64,000 nt of DNA from contig NC_057814.1 of assembly GCF_018294505.1 (NCBI RefSeq), positions 295,496,059-295,560,058 of the forward strand, written 5' to 3'. A program made the position numbers and the translations under genes. This stretch comes from Triticum aestivum. Lineage: Eukaryota > Streptophyta > Magnoliopsida > Poales > Poaceae. Within the stretch, counting starts at the first letter, position 1; each line of letters starts with the position of its first letter. The notes beneath the pieces are model-generated. The model did no database searches, was not told the DNA's origin, and worked only from the letters and a program-made list of their open reading frames with translations. Of this stretch, positions 9,844 through 21,286 are shown in pieces.

Positions 9844-12090
9844 CTAGCTGTGCTTGTCATCGGCTTCACTGGTGAAGACGACATAGGTGGCGTTGGCTTC
9901 GGGGAACTCATCTTGGATCAAGCCGGCTACACGGGCTGTCGGGTGCTGAGGAGGCGGAGCCGGAGGGCCGGCAGGTGGAGGGGGCAGGCCCTCGCCCTTG
10001 GCAATTCGGGTGAGCCAGTGGCATTTCCGGGTGGTGTGGTTGGACGGCTTCGCGCCGCTGTGGAATTTGCAGGGAGCATCAACGGTTTGCTCGAAGGAGA
10101 AGGCGGGCAACCAAGCAGGCTTGCTGCCCTTCTGATGCTTGGGGCCGGGCTGCCCCTCCGGCTGCTAATCTTTGACAGTTGCCACTTGCCGGCTGCTGGA
10201 AGCCGACTGATGGGCCTTGCACTTGTTGTTGTTCGGCTGCTGGCGCCGGTTGGAGTCACCAGCCGGCGTCTGATGAGCCGGCGGGAGCACCTTCCCGGAT
10301 GCGTCCACCCGGATCTCCGACTTCATCGAGGAGTCGGCAGTGGCGTACTTGTCCGCCACGATCAGGAGCTCTTCTAGGGTGGTCGGCTCGTCGCACAGGA
10401 GCCGGTGCTTGAGCAAGGTGCCTTCTCTGCACCCGGAGGTGAAGTACTCGATGGCCTGCACCTCGTGCACCCCTTCGCAGGAGTGCGCAGCCCGGCCCAG
10501 CGCGCCAGGTAGTCGCAGGTGGACTCAGTTGGACCTTGGACGCACAAGGAGAGCTGGCGAGGCTTGGGCGGCTGCTTGTAGGTGCTGGTGAAGTTGCGGA
10601 TGAAGACATCGATAAAGTCCAACCAGCTGTTGACACTGTATGGCTTGAGGACGTTCAGCCAGGTCCGGGCCGTGCCTTGGAGCATGAGCGTGACGTATTT
10701 CATGGTAACGCACTTGTTGCCGTTTGCTATGCTGACGGCCGGGGAGTAGTCGACCAGCCAGTCCTCCGGCGTCACAGAGCCGTTGTACTTGGGAGTATCT
10801 CAGGGGAGCGAGAACCCTTTGGGGAAGGGCTCGTCGCGAATGCGGGGGCCGAAACAGGCCGGGCCGATTGCATCTTCTTCTTCTACCGCCAGGGATCGAG
10901 CAAGCCGGTCGATCCGGTGGCGGGCGTTGTTCTCTCAGACTCCTTCACAGGGGCCCAGACGGCCTCTGAGAGTTGGATGCTCAATAGGCGGCGGGGAAGC
11001 GTGCCTCTCCCTGCGAGGGGGAGGCGGACGGTCGTCCCACCGTTCTACTGCTCGAGGGCGGCCGTCTTGGTCGTGCTCAGTCGAGATGCGGGTGCGCCGA
11101 CTGCGGCTAGCAGCAGGCTCTTGATCACGCCGACCGCGAGCACCGCCTGTTGTGCACCGGGAGGTCGCCCCATGCTCATGCCGGGGGGATGGTCTTCGGC
11201 TTGCGCGCCGGGTTCCACCACGCGGCGGCCAGCTTCCTGCTACGCGATAGCTGCGTCGAGGAGCTGCTGGAGGCACTCCATCATGCATCGATGCTCGTCG
11301 CCCTCCAGGTGGTCCAGTTCGTCTGCCGCCGCTTGGACGATGTGAAAGTTCTCCATCGGGGTGGCGTAGACTGGGTGTTTGGCTCCCAGCATGCTGGCGA
11401 TAGCCGCCACGCACTGCCGAATCGTGCCCACTCAGCTAGGTTGGCCAGCAGCCGGCGTGCCACACACGACGCCATCGATCTCGTGCTGGTAGGCTTCAGT
11501 GAGGCGCCTCATGGCTGCCAACTTGTTGGCACCGTCGAGGAGCGAGATGTGGAATGTTTCTAGCGTCGCTCCATCGGCGTCTGCCGCCATGGGCGCGGAC
11601 AGACCCCGCATTGGCGCCTGCAGCGGGTCCTGGCTGGCCCCGTCAGAGGCTCCGTCGTGGCTAGTTACCAGCACCTCTGTGATGGTGTTGGCGCTGGCGT
11701 TGCTGGCCGCGGGATGGAGTGGATCGTCGATGATCACCACGTTGCCGGGGAAGGCATCAGTGGACGCTGCGTCAAAGTCGATGAGCATCTCGACGGGCGG
11801 GTCGGTGGAGCCGACGGACTCCAGGTCGGAGGCAGGCTCGTTAGCGATGCAGAGCTTGCCAAGGAGGTCGATGAGGCAGCTCTCAGAGCTTCTCGCTCCC
11901 GCGTCGGGCGCAGGTTCGTCGGAGAGGCAGATCCCGCCAATAAGATCAACGAGGCAGCTTGCGGCGCAAGTGGCTTCCACGCCGCACAGCGCATCGACAA
12001 AAATGCCATCGGGCGTGTCGGGCTGGCTGCGCTCGCCAGGAAGGAAAAGGGTTCCCGTAAAGAACGTGTTTCCGGCCGACGGTGCACTTA
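9844..12090 (-). pseudogene. T1 gag, frameshifted
   Basis: The N-terminal part is open from inside the LTR to 11432, with acidic Ser/Ala-rich sequence and CLVDLIGG-like repeats. The gag core is at 10775-10374 (GTARTWLNVLKPYSVNSWLDF, the retrotransposon gag fold). A frame change near 10500 continues it at 10470-10165 (AIEYFTSGCREGTLLKHRLL, VADKYATADSS). A Cys/His segment at 10110-9844 (CKFHSGAKPSNHTTRKC) resembles the degenerate zinc knuckle of this lineage. Gag would build the virus-like particle in the cytoplasm. At least two frameshifts separate the parts. Long ORFs on + across this GC-rich stretch are shadows. Confidence 0.75.
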
Positions 12091-12108
12091 GCCCCACGGT
12101 GGGCGCCA
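12091..12108 (-). other. primer-binding site of T1
   Basis: On - this reads TGGCGCCCACCGTGGGGC, two bases inside the LTR end (CCCCGACA). It is nearly identical to the PBS of T2 at 30486-30502. Confidence 0.88.
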
Positions 12109-12110
12109 AA

Positions 12111-13214
12111 TGTCGGGGATATCTAGCGACATATGCCAAGGGGTGGTTTATCATGGATGGGGATAGGAGTACGTCATCGGGTCCTAGAAGCGGGAGTGAG
12201 CGAGATCTCGAACGCCTACGAGTCTTACCTAGGTTCCCGCTCACTCCCGCATGATGACTGTCGTCAATAGAGTAGCTACAAGAGTGCTCCTTGAGCTGTT
12301 TCGGCTAGAGGAGGAAGAAGGGCAAAGCTAGCTCTATCTCCTCTCTCTATGTGGGTGTAAGTTGGCTAGGGTGTTGAACCCTTTGCATGGGTGATACTGG
12401 GGGGTTTATATAGGCCTACCCCCCAGGGGTACAATGGTAATCGAGCCGGCTGTAGGACCCGGCCGTCAGGGTCTCTGGGCGCCGGCTGCTGGGGCCCGCT
12501 GCTTGGTGGGTCCCGCCAGCTACCGCGAAGTCGGCCGACAGGTAGGGCCCGCCGCCTGCGGGACATGCTGACTGCTTTCTACTGTAGCCCTGCCCTCGAT
12601 GATGGAGGCTTTGTCGGGAGGCGCATGGCTACAGTCCCGCCACCTGGTGGGCGCTCACTTTAGCCACGCTCCATCTCATCAGATTAATGGTGCGCTGACT
12701 CCGAGGGGAGGGAGGGCCGCCTGCTAGGAGTCGGCCCGCCCTCGACACCGCCTCCTCGAGGTTCGCCATCTTCCAGTGACTCACGGACAGGTAGGGCCCA
12801 CCGCCTGCGGGCCGTATCGACCACCCATTGTGGGTGCGGGGCTCCTGCTGACGTAGGTTCCGTCATGGACTGCGTGGCAACAGTACCACGCTGGGCGAGG
12901 GGTGTCCGCTTGGTACACCCGCACTATGGCCACGTTCGTCTTGGATTCGAGGGTGGTAGGTTACACTGTAGCCACTCCCCTTCTCGTCATGGTGAATGGG
13001 TGCAAACTTTGAGGGGGCACGGGGCCTGCTGCTGGATGTTGGCTCCCTGAAGCCACCTGCTAGGGGCACGCCGTCTTCTGGCAGCCGGCCCCTTAGACCA
13101 GCCGGCCCAAGGAGTCGGCCGTTCGTCCGGAAGATGTGAGGGGCGCAGCTAGGCCCGATGTCTTGAAATACTATAGTGTGCTGATGAGGTTACCCGTGGT
13201 CAATCCCTCTGACA
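12111..13214 (-). repeat. 5' LTR of T1
   Basis: The inner border is firm: + strand TGTCGGGG begins at 12111, two bases from the PBS. The outer border is not firm; TGTCAGAGG on - (13214) would give TGTC/GACA ends and an LTR of about 1.1 kb, but the outer 70 bases may belong to the neighbouring repeat L. A TATATAAA box on - at 12412-12405 is the likely LTR promoter. The interior is GC-rich, with repeated GTAGGGCCCGCCGCCTGCGGG-like blocks. Confidence 0.6.
12405..12412 (-). promoter_or_regulatory. TATA box of the T1 LTR
   Basis: TATATAAA on -, about 300 bp upstream of the LTR end, in the position expected of the U3/R border. Confidence 0.6.
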
Positions 13215-15156
13215 ACAGGCATACGTAACCCAGCAATGAACATGTCGGTCATCAACGTATGAACCCAATTCGTAGCAAGCTACGAGGACTTAAAGGTACA
13301 ACGCGTGACATTTCCCCGAAGGGACAGACACAGGAACAAAGAAGGATACATGCGGGCAACCTAAGTGTCCCAGAGCAGTAGCGAACTACCATGGCTTAGT
13401 GGAAGCACCAGGAGACATTTCCCCATAAGGAAGGTTACCAAGAATAAACAACTAGGTGTCGGATCCCACACATACCAAGCATTTCAATAACATACACACA
13501 ATATGCTTGATATGTGTAAATACAACATGGCATCACAACAAAACTCTACGACTCAAAGTATTTATTCAGTAGGCTCCGAGGAGCCAGATATTACAACCAT
13601 GGGTCTCATGACCCAGCATACAAATCATACAAGCAACAAGCACAGGCGAAAGCATAAACATGTCTGAGTATAGACATCTGAAAACAAAGAAGGCTAGAAA
13701 GCCTGTCTATCTACAAGACCCTCCAAAGGAACCAGACCTCTGTATAGGATTCCTCAAGCTAATTGTCGAAGCCCACGTAGAACTACTAGTGAGACTGAAG
13801 TCTCTCTACAAAACATAATTAAGCAAACGTGAGTACAAATGTACCCAACAAGACTTACATCAGAACTAACTACTTATGCATCAGGTGTCAACAAAGGGGT
13901 AGTGGAGTTTGACTGCATCAAGCCAGCTTTGACTCAGTGGCTATGCTATACTACGACTACCAGTATTTTCTTTGAGGTGAGAAAGCGCACACGAGTCCAC
14001 ATATTCACCATATCAATACACCACTATGGATCCGCTCCCATCTCCCTACGAGAAGGCCATCCATAGCACTCACGCTTATCTTGCGCATTTTAGAGTATCC
14101 ACTCCCACTTGTCTATGAACAATGTAAGCGTTCCAAGTAGTCCATATCCGTGGATGCGGCTATTCGAATAGATCACATTATAACCCTGCATGGGTGTACT
14201 TCTTCACACATGCTCTCACCACTTATCCCCGTTTACACGAGATGTACTCGACAACCTTCAAGCAGAAGCCCAGCGAGGGTGTCGGCCACGACCTGACAAA
14301 CCACACGAGACTCTAGTCCAGGTTTATCGCCTATTCTAGTTCCATCCGCAAGGAAGTCTATCCAAGGTTTCCACTATGGCCCCTAACGATGTGAGCAGGG
14401 TTCCCAAGCCCACCATCCGGGTGCTACTTGGTACACTGTGCCACTGTGCCTAGTCTGTCCCAAGCCCACCTGGACGGATGCCACTTTGTAGACTACTAAC
14501 ACAACCTACAAACACGAGAAACTAGTTGCAACTCCTAGAAAGAGATCAAGGTGATTAATAAGCCGAGAGGGTCCATGGGTTTCGGGCCCAATGCATGGTA
14601 GTAGCCGTTCTTGGATCACAAACACAGAACTTACTTCTTGAGGACAGTTTCAATGAGACAACCCACCATGTACTCCTACATAGCCTCTCATCGCTACCTG
14701 TAACAAATCGTGTTCACACACTTAGCTCTCAACAGTAGGACATGTTTACCACCATCCCAATCCATCCTAGGTGAATCAGACCTAACACAACTCTAAGCAT
14801 AGCATGCATAATAAGCAATCATGAATGAGTAGGCACATCATGGCTCAAACAACTCCTACTCATGCTAGTGGGTTTTTACTAATTACTGTGGCAAAGACAG
14901 GTCATGCAGAGGAATGGGGTTCAACTACCGCAACATGTAACAGTTGAATCGTTGTTGTCCTAATGCAGTAAAAGAGAGCAGGAGCAAGAGAGTGGGATTG
15001 TATCAGAATGCTCATTGGGGGTTTGCTTGCCTGGCACTTCTGAAGATAGTATTGTGTCTTCATCGGAACAACATCTACTGGGAGGGGACAAACACCGGCA
15101 AACAAGAGGGAACACAATCAATGCAATGCAACAATATGATGCATGATCATTACATG
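13215..15156 (-). repeat. LTR-type repeat L, left part
   Basis: Non-coding sequence that continues, after the element G, at 22204 and ends at 23895 with TGTCACAGCCC (read on -). G splits L at ACATG (15152-15156 and 22204-22208). A second copy of 13359-15156 lies at 19489-21286 with only a few percent difference. I know sequence like this from Triticeae Gypsy LTRs, but no PBS or coding region of L is in view, so the family and the left border are unproven. Confidence 0.6.
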
Positions 15157-16071
15157 TGATAGAGGCAAAGGTGTCCCGTCTTTCGATGAGATGGTGGCTA
15201 TCATTTTGGAGGAAGTCGACTTTGACGATCCGACTACGAACGTGCGAGGACGTCGCACCTTAGCAATCGCTAAACCAACTCCGAGAGGTTATTGACCACG
15301 CCGGAGCACGATCAACCTGGCCACGAAGGTCTGTTTCCTGCAGGCAAACGAAGAAAAAGCAAGAAACTAAGATTGCAATCTGGATATTGCGAATATAAGA
15401 GGAGAGCTTTATTGATCAAGGTGGGGTTCTGTGACGCCTTTGTCTTGTCGTTGAACACAAACGAAGTACGCAAAGTTGCAGCTATGGCGAACTTTTAATC
15501 TAAACAAAACCCAAAGTCTAAACGGTGCCCTAAGGGCTGTATATATGGAGGAAGAGGGGGAATTTCGTGGCCCTCGGGGAAGGGGTCCGAAACCAACCCT
15601 ATCTCTTGTTTCCCCACACATACGGACTCTAAAAACAGCCTATACTTATGTGTTTCGAAATTACATGGGCCTGGCCAATAATAAGGTGACGCAGCACCTA
15701 GAATAGCCTCTGGACGAAATTTATGAAGTGGCATCTTCTATATTTCGTCCAAGGCTTCATTCACTCCTTATGGTGGCTTCAAAGTCCTGAAATCATCACT
15801 TGTAACTCCGTTCTTGTTCCCCTTGCGCATGCCATCAACTCTATGCTTGTTCTTGATCCAATGTTCATCCTTCTCCAAGCTAGGCCCTTCATTTGTAAGC
15901 AAAACAAAAGTATCCAATTTAGGCAGCATCATATTCTCATGAACATTAGAATCATTACCAAGAAACGAAAGTACCTGGTAATTTAATTGGCGTGCGCGAG
16001 CTCTAGTAATTGGTCCATTATATGTAACAGTAGGGGCTGTGGGTGTAACAATGGTATTGATGTCCTCATCA
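15157..16071 (-). repeat. 3' LTR of G
   Basis: On - it starts TGATGAGGACATC directly after the polypurine tract and ends CCTCTATCA. It contains a TATATA-type stretch near 15539 and an AATAAAGC motif near 15414 (both on -), fitting a promoter and polyadenylation signal. The pol reading frame runs into it as far as 15768. Confidence 0.8.
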
Positions 16072-17523
16072 TCCTCCCCTTCTTGAAATGAAGTCGTCCT
16101 CGATGGAAGCTCATCTTCCTCACCCAAATAAGGCTTCAAATCTGCAATGTTAAAAGTGGGACTAACCCCAATCTACAGGTAGCTCAAGTTTATATGCATT
16201 ATCATTTATTTTCTCTAACACCTTAAAAGGACCATCAGCACGTGGCATTAGCTTTGATTTGCGCAAATTAGGAAATCTATCCTTACGCAAATGTAACCAA
16301 ACAAGATCTCCATGTGCAAACACAACATGTTTTCTACCCTTATCTCCAGCAAGTTTATATTTAGCATTCATAGGCTCAATGTTTTCCTTAGTTAACTCAT
16401 GCATTTTTAAAATCAATTCAGCATGTTCTTTAGCATCAAAATTAACCTTCTCCGAAGATGGAAGAGGCAACAAATCAATTGGTGCATGAGGTAGGAAACC
16501 ATACACAATTTCAAAAGGGCACATCTTAGTAGTAGAATGCAATGAACGATTATAAGCAAATTCAATATGAGGCAAGCATTCTTCCCACATTTTCTTATTA
16601 TTCTTCAAAACAGCCCTAAGCATAGTAGACAATGTTCTATTGACTACTTCAGTTTGTCCATCAGTTTGGGGGTGACAAGTAGTACTAAAAAGCAGTTTAG
16701 TCCCCAACTTAGCCCATAAACATCTCCAAAAGTGGCTAAGAAATTTAGTATCACGATCTGAAACAATAGTATTTGGCACACCATGCAAGCGAATAATTTC
16801 ACGAAAGAACAAATCAGCAACATTAACAGCATCGTCGCTTTTATGACATGGTATAAAGTGTGCCATTTTTGAGAATCTATCCACGACAACAAATATGCTA
16901 TCCCTCCCCTTCTATGTTCGAGGTAAACCTAAAACAAAGTCCATAGATATATCCTCCCAAGGAACACTAGGTACAGGCAAAGGCATATATAAACCATGAG
17001 GATTGGGTCGTGACTTAGCTTTTCGACATGTAGTGCAGCGAGCAACAAAACGCTCAACATCCCGTCTCATCTTTGGCCAAAAGAAATGTGTAGCAAGTAT
17101 ATCCTCCGCCTTCTTCACGCCAAAGTGTCCCATTAGTCCTCCTCCATGCGCCTCCTGCAACAACAAAAGACGAACGGAGCTAGCTGGAATGCATAGCTTG
17201 TTAGCACGAAACACAAATCCATCGTTAACGACGAACTTGTTCCATGTTCTACCTTCTTTACAATTCTGCAATACATCTTTAAATTCAGCATCATGCACAT
17301 ATTGATCTTTGATGGTCTCCAAACCAAATATTTTAAAGTCAAGTTGTGAATGCATAGTATAACGACGAGACAATGCATCAGCAATAACATTTTCTTTACC
17401 CTTCTTGTGTTTAATGACATAAGGGAAAGTCTCAATGAATTCAACCCATTTAGCATGTCTATGGTTCAGTTTTTCTTGACTTTTAATGTGTTTCAAAGAT
17501 TCATGATCAGAATGTTTTATCAT
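15768..17523 (-). pseudogene. G pol remnant: end of RNase H, integrase, C-terminal tail
   Basis: 17523-16912 opens with the last part of RNase H ([26 protein letters not shown]). The integrase zinc finger follows ([24 protein letters not shown] ending CTTCRKAK), then [17 protein letters not shown] with the first catalytic Asp. After a break at about 16890 comes 16884-16162: [26 protein letters not shown] (second Asp), [12 protein letters not shown] (Glu) and a [20 protein letters not shown] C-terminal domain. The tail at 16139-15768 has PITRARARQLNYQVLSFL, typical of one Gypsy branch, and is encoded partly by the LTR. Integrase would insert the cDNA in the nucleus. Stops at about 16911 and 16160 inactivate it. 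Confidence 0.85.
16072..16084 (-). other. polypurine tract of G
   Basis: On - AAGAAGGGGAGGA directly precedes the TGATGAGG start of the 3' LTR. It is also coding, within the tail of pol. Confidence 0.75.
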
Positions 17524-17525
17524 AT

Positions 17526-17735
17526 TCTTGCTTGTTCTTCGATTGCATGTAGGAATAGACCTTCGTGGTCAGCCTGATCATGCTTCCGGCATCGTCAGTA
17601 ACCTCAGGAGATTGGTTTAGCGATTGCTAAGGCGCAACATCGTGCACGTTTGTAGTCGGATCGTCAAAGTCGACTCCACCAAATCGATAGTTATCATCTC
17701 ATGAAAGATCGGGACACCCGGCCTCGAGTACGCAT
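17526..17735 (+). repeat. inverted, diverged fragment of a G-type LTR
   Basis: The reverse complement of this segment aligns with 15160-15370 (and 21290-21500). The shared core is GTCGACTTTGACGATCCGACTAC, then CCTTAGCAATCGCTAAACCAA, then CCACGAAGGTCT; identity is near 80 percent by eye. It lies between gag and the RNase H remnant of G, exactly where protease and RT should be. Either an older, oppositely oriented relative was there or a rearrangement replaced the region. Confidence 0.75.
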
Positions 17736-17753
17736 AACAGTTTACAAAGCAGC

Positions 17754-18503
17754 TCAAGTAGCTGGAACAGGATATAATCTACAATGTTCAGACCACCAAA
17801 CACATGCAAAGCTAGTGAAAGCACAAACAGCAGCAGGAACACGTCTCTCCTCAGGATATTGTAAACATGTAAATCGTTGTTCAGTTTCTAACTCCCAAGT
17901 AAGATATATATCAGGAACATATCTACCCTCAAATGGTGGAATATTCAATTTCAGTTTAGGGAGATGGTCATGATCTCGTACCTGAGGGGGAGCCCTAACA
18001 TTTCCATTACATGCATGTGGACGACCTGGTGGTTGTGGTGCTGGTGGTTGCACGTAGTTCTGATTTTGATCAACATCATCCTCGTAATCTCCCGCATAAT
18101 CATCCTCCTCCACATCAGTAGCAGGAGCCACAGAAGTATCAACAGCAGCACCAGCAGTTTGGCCAGGCTGAAGAGGGACACGACTCGCTCGGCGGAGGGT
18201 TGTTTCTCGACGTGGAGGTAGTCGTTGTTGTTGTTGTTGTTGTTGTTGTTGCAGAGGTGCGGCAGGTGCAGCCGGTGGTGGAAGACGCGCAAGCAGTTCA
18301 TTAAATCTGTTATCAAGCTTTGTTTTGAACGTCTTCTCAAGGCCAGTGATCTTCTCCATGGTCTCTTCAAAATTGTTCAGCACATCTTGCACCTGTTCAG
18401 TCATCATTTGCTGAAACTTATCATGAAGCTCCTTGTTCGTTAAGTTCTCCCAGTCAATCTCATCGGCTTGTGATCCTGGCATGGTTAGCAGCAATAGAAA
18501 CAC
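17754..18503 (-). pseudogene. G gag, N-terminal and core part
   Basis: An open frame of 249 codons. MPGSQADEIDWENLTNKELHD is followed by a coiled-coil-like segment (FEETMEKITGLEKTFKTKLDNRFNELL, about residues 45-72). Then come a polyglutamine run encoded by (TTG)n on + (18222-18252), an acidic DDYAGDYEDD block, and the start of the gag core (LKLNIPPFEGRYVPDIYLTWELE). It ends in the gag domain where the inverted LTR fragment begins, so the nucleocapsid part is missing. The poly-Gln run is a microsatellite and probably length-variable. Confidence 0.7.
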
Positions 18504-19488
18504 ACAAGAATATGATCCTATAGACTACTAACAAGTGGTGGTGGCGGGTTTCACAAATCCGTCAAGCAAATCTCAAATTCTTACCAGTTCTTACCCAGCA
18601 GCAGGCGGTGATCGGCAACCGATGTAGTCAAAACTCTCAAAGCTTGGATAGAGCGATTACCAGGGAGAGTCAAACGCACGATGTAGATGTATGTGGAGCT
18701 GGGAAGGCTTATAATATGGTAGCAAAAAGGGTCAGCAATAATCAATTCAGAGATGCAAAGTTGAATAAACGCTCAACGACGGTACTGTGCTGGTCCTAGG
18801 CTAGACTGTACTAGAGACGCGAGCCTAGAACACTAACAAAATCACGGCGCTGCACGTAAACAAGGGAGGAGCACACTCTGAAATTTTTTTCACTTTTTTT
18901 TTGCACTTTTTTTCCTCTTTTTTTTTCCTCCGCAACAATTTTTTTCGAAAAAGTCTACAAATGTCCTAAAAACTGCCTAGCCAGAATTTTCCAGACTTAG
19001 CTTTTTTTTAAACTGGAACTATTTTTCTTCTGCGGATGGCTCGGAAGTTGGGGAGTCCTACTCTGTCACGACTCGGAGTATCGCGTGATCTGGAAATCGA
19101 GAACAAAGCAATAATTACTGGACTCGGACTGGTGGCGGAGAGGAATCTGGTGGAAACTCGGACTGGTGGCGGATATTTGGAGGGCGATGGAACACGGACT
19201 GGTGGCGAATCTGTGATGGAGGTGGACTCGGATTAGCGTGATGGCGGTGGATATGTGGTATATGGTAGCGGCGATGATGATGGTGGTATATGGCAGCGGT
19301 GATGACGATGGTGCGGTGGCGGCGTGACAACTTGTGAACAGAACTCGAAACTCTAAAGTACTAGACGCTAGGACCAGCAACTTGACACGACGATGCAACC
19401 GCAAATTCAACAAAGCAAATACAGAAAAGATTATGCAAAGGCTCAGATTGGTTCGGATAAGATGAACTAACCCTAATATTTTTTTTGG
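18504..19488 (-). other. 5' untranslated region of G
   Basis: Non-coding sequence between gag and the lost PBS, with T/A-rich runs at 18880-19030 and purine-rich repeats (ACTCGGACTGGTGGCG) at 19115-19210. At 19488 the sequence ends ...TTTTTTTTGGC and jumps to repeat L. If the PBS was of the TGGTATCAGAGCC kind (on + GGCTCTGATACCA), the break lies inside it; this is an inference. Confidence 0.5.
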
Positions 19489-21286
19489 CCAACCTAAGTG
19501 TCCCAGAGCAGTAGCGAACTACCATGGCTTAGTGGAAGGACTAGGAGACATTTCCCCATAAGGAAGGTTACCAAGAAAAAACAACTAGGTGTCGGATCCC
19601 ACACATACCAAGCATTTCAATAACATACACACAATATGCTCGATATGTGTAAATACAACATGGCATCACAACAAAACTCTACGACTCAAAGTATTTATTC
19701 AGTAGGCTCCGAGGAGCCAGATATTACAACCATGGGTCTCATGACCCAACATACAAATCATACAAGCAACAAGCACAGGCGAAAGCATAAACATGTCTGA
19801 GTATAGACATCTGAAAACAAAGAAGGCTAGAAAGCCTGTCTATCTACAAGACCCTCCAAAGGAACCAGACCTCTGTATAGGATTCCTCAAGCTAATTGTC
19901 GAAGTCCACGTAGAACTACTAGTGAGACTAAAGTCTCTCTACAAAACATAATTAAGAAAACGTGAGTACAAATGTACCCAGCAAGACTTACATCAGAACT
20001 AACTACTTATGCATCCGGTGTCAACAAAGGGGTAGTGGAGTTTGACTGCATCAAGCCAGCTTTGACTCAGTGGCTATGCTATACTACGACTACCAGTATT
20101 TTCTTTGAGGTGAGAAAGCGCACACGAGTCCACATATTCACCATATCAATACACCACTATGGATCCGCTCCCATCTCTCTACGAGAAGGCCATCCATAGC
20201 ACTCACACTTATCTTGCGCATTTTAGAGTATCCACTTCCACTTGTCTATGAACAATGTAAGCGTTCCAGGTAGTCCATATCCGTGGACGCGGCTATTCGA
20301 ACAGATCACATTATAACCCTGCATGGGTGTACTTCTTCACACACGCTCTCACCACTTATCCCTGTTTACACGAGATGTACTCGACAACCTTCAAGCAAAA
20401 GCCCAGCGAGGGTGTCGGCCACGACCTGACAAACCACACGAGACTCTATTCTAGGTTTATCGCCTATTCTAGTTCCATCCGCAAGGAAGTCTAGCCAAGG
20501 TTTCCACTATGGCCCCTAACGATGTGAGCAGGGTTCCCAAGCCCACCATACAGGTGCTACTTGGTACACTGTGCCACTGTGCCTAGTCTGTCCCAAGCCC
20601 ACCTGGACAGATGCCACTTTGTAGACAACTAACACAACCTACAAACACCAGAAACTAGTTGCAACTCCTAGATAGAGATCAAGGTGATTAATAAGCCGAG
20701 AGGGTCCATGGGTTTCGGGCCCAATGCATGGTAGTAGCCGTTCTTGGATCACAAACACAGAACTTACTTCTTGAGGACGCTTTCAATGAGACAACCCACC
20801 ATGTACTACATAGCCTCTCATCGCTACCTGTAAGAAATCATGTTCACACACTTAGCTCTCAACAGTAGGACATGTTTACCACCATCCCAATCCATCCCAG
20901 GTGAATCAGACCTGACACAACTCTAAGCATAGCATGCATAATAAGAAATCATGAATGAGTAGGCACATCATGGCTCAAACAACTCCTACTCATGCTAGTG
21001 GGTTTTTACTAATTACTGTGGCAAAGACAGGTCATGCAGAGGAATGGGGTTCAACTACCGCAACATGTAACAGTTGAATCGTTGTTGTCCTAATGCAGTA
21101 AAAGAGAGTAGGAGCAAGAGAGTGGGATTGTATCAGAATGCTCATTGGGGGTTTGCTTGCCTGGCACTTCTGAACATAGTATTGTGTCTTCATCGGAACA
21201 ACATCTACTGGGAGGGGACAAACACCGGCAAACAAGAGGGAACACAATCAATGCAATGCAACAATATGATGCATGATCATTACATG
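19489..21286 (-). repeat. second copy of repeat L (1.8 kb), inside G
   Basis: Matches 13359-15156 almost base for base, including CATGGGTCTCATGACCCA and the final ATTACATG, with a few percent substitutions and a 4-base deletion near 20801. It runs directly into the right G LTR, just as the first copy runs into the left one. The pattern is that of a duplicated flank, not an element-internal sequence. Short ORFs are shared with the first copy and have no recognisable product. Confidence 0.85.

Larger units (their letters stand above)
7389..13214 (-). mobile_element. Tat-type Gypsy element T1, truncated in RNase H
   Basis: On - the order is LTR (13214-12111), PBS (12108-12091), gag, protease, RT and the start of RNase H; integrase and the 3' LTR are missing. 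The PBS, TGGCGCCCACCGTGGGGC, is the same type as in the complete element T2. Protein similarity to T2 is plain in the protease (LIDGGSNINILY) and RT (LDAYSGYHQIK). Many frameshifts and stops make it defective. The right border is uncertain (13145-13215). Confidence 0.8.

Noticed and set aside
11499..12254. Long + ORFs across 9832-12254
   Set aside because: These are shadows of the T1 gag and protease frames on -, which carry recognisable motifs.
18222..18252. CRISPR-like or functional short repeat
   Set aside because: It is a plain (TTG)n microsatellite encoding polyglutamine in gag on the other strand.
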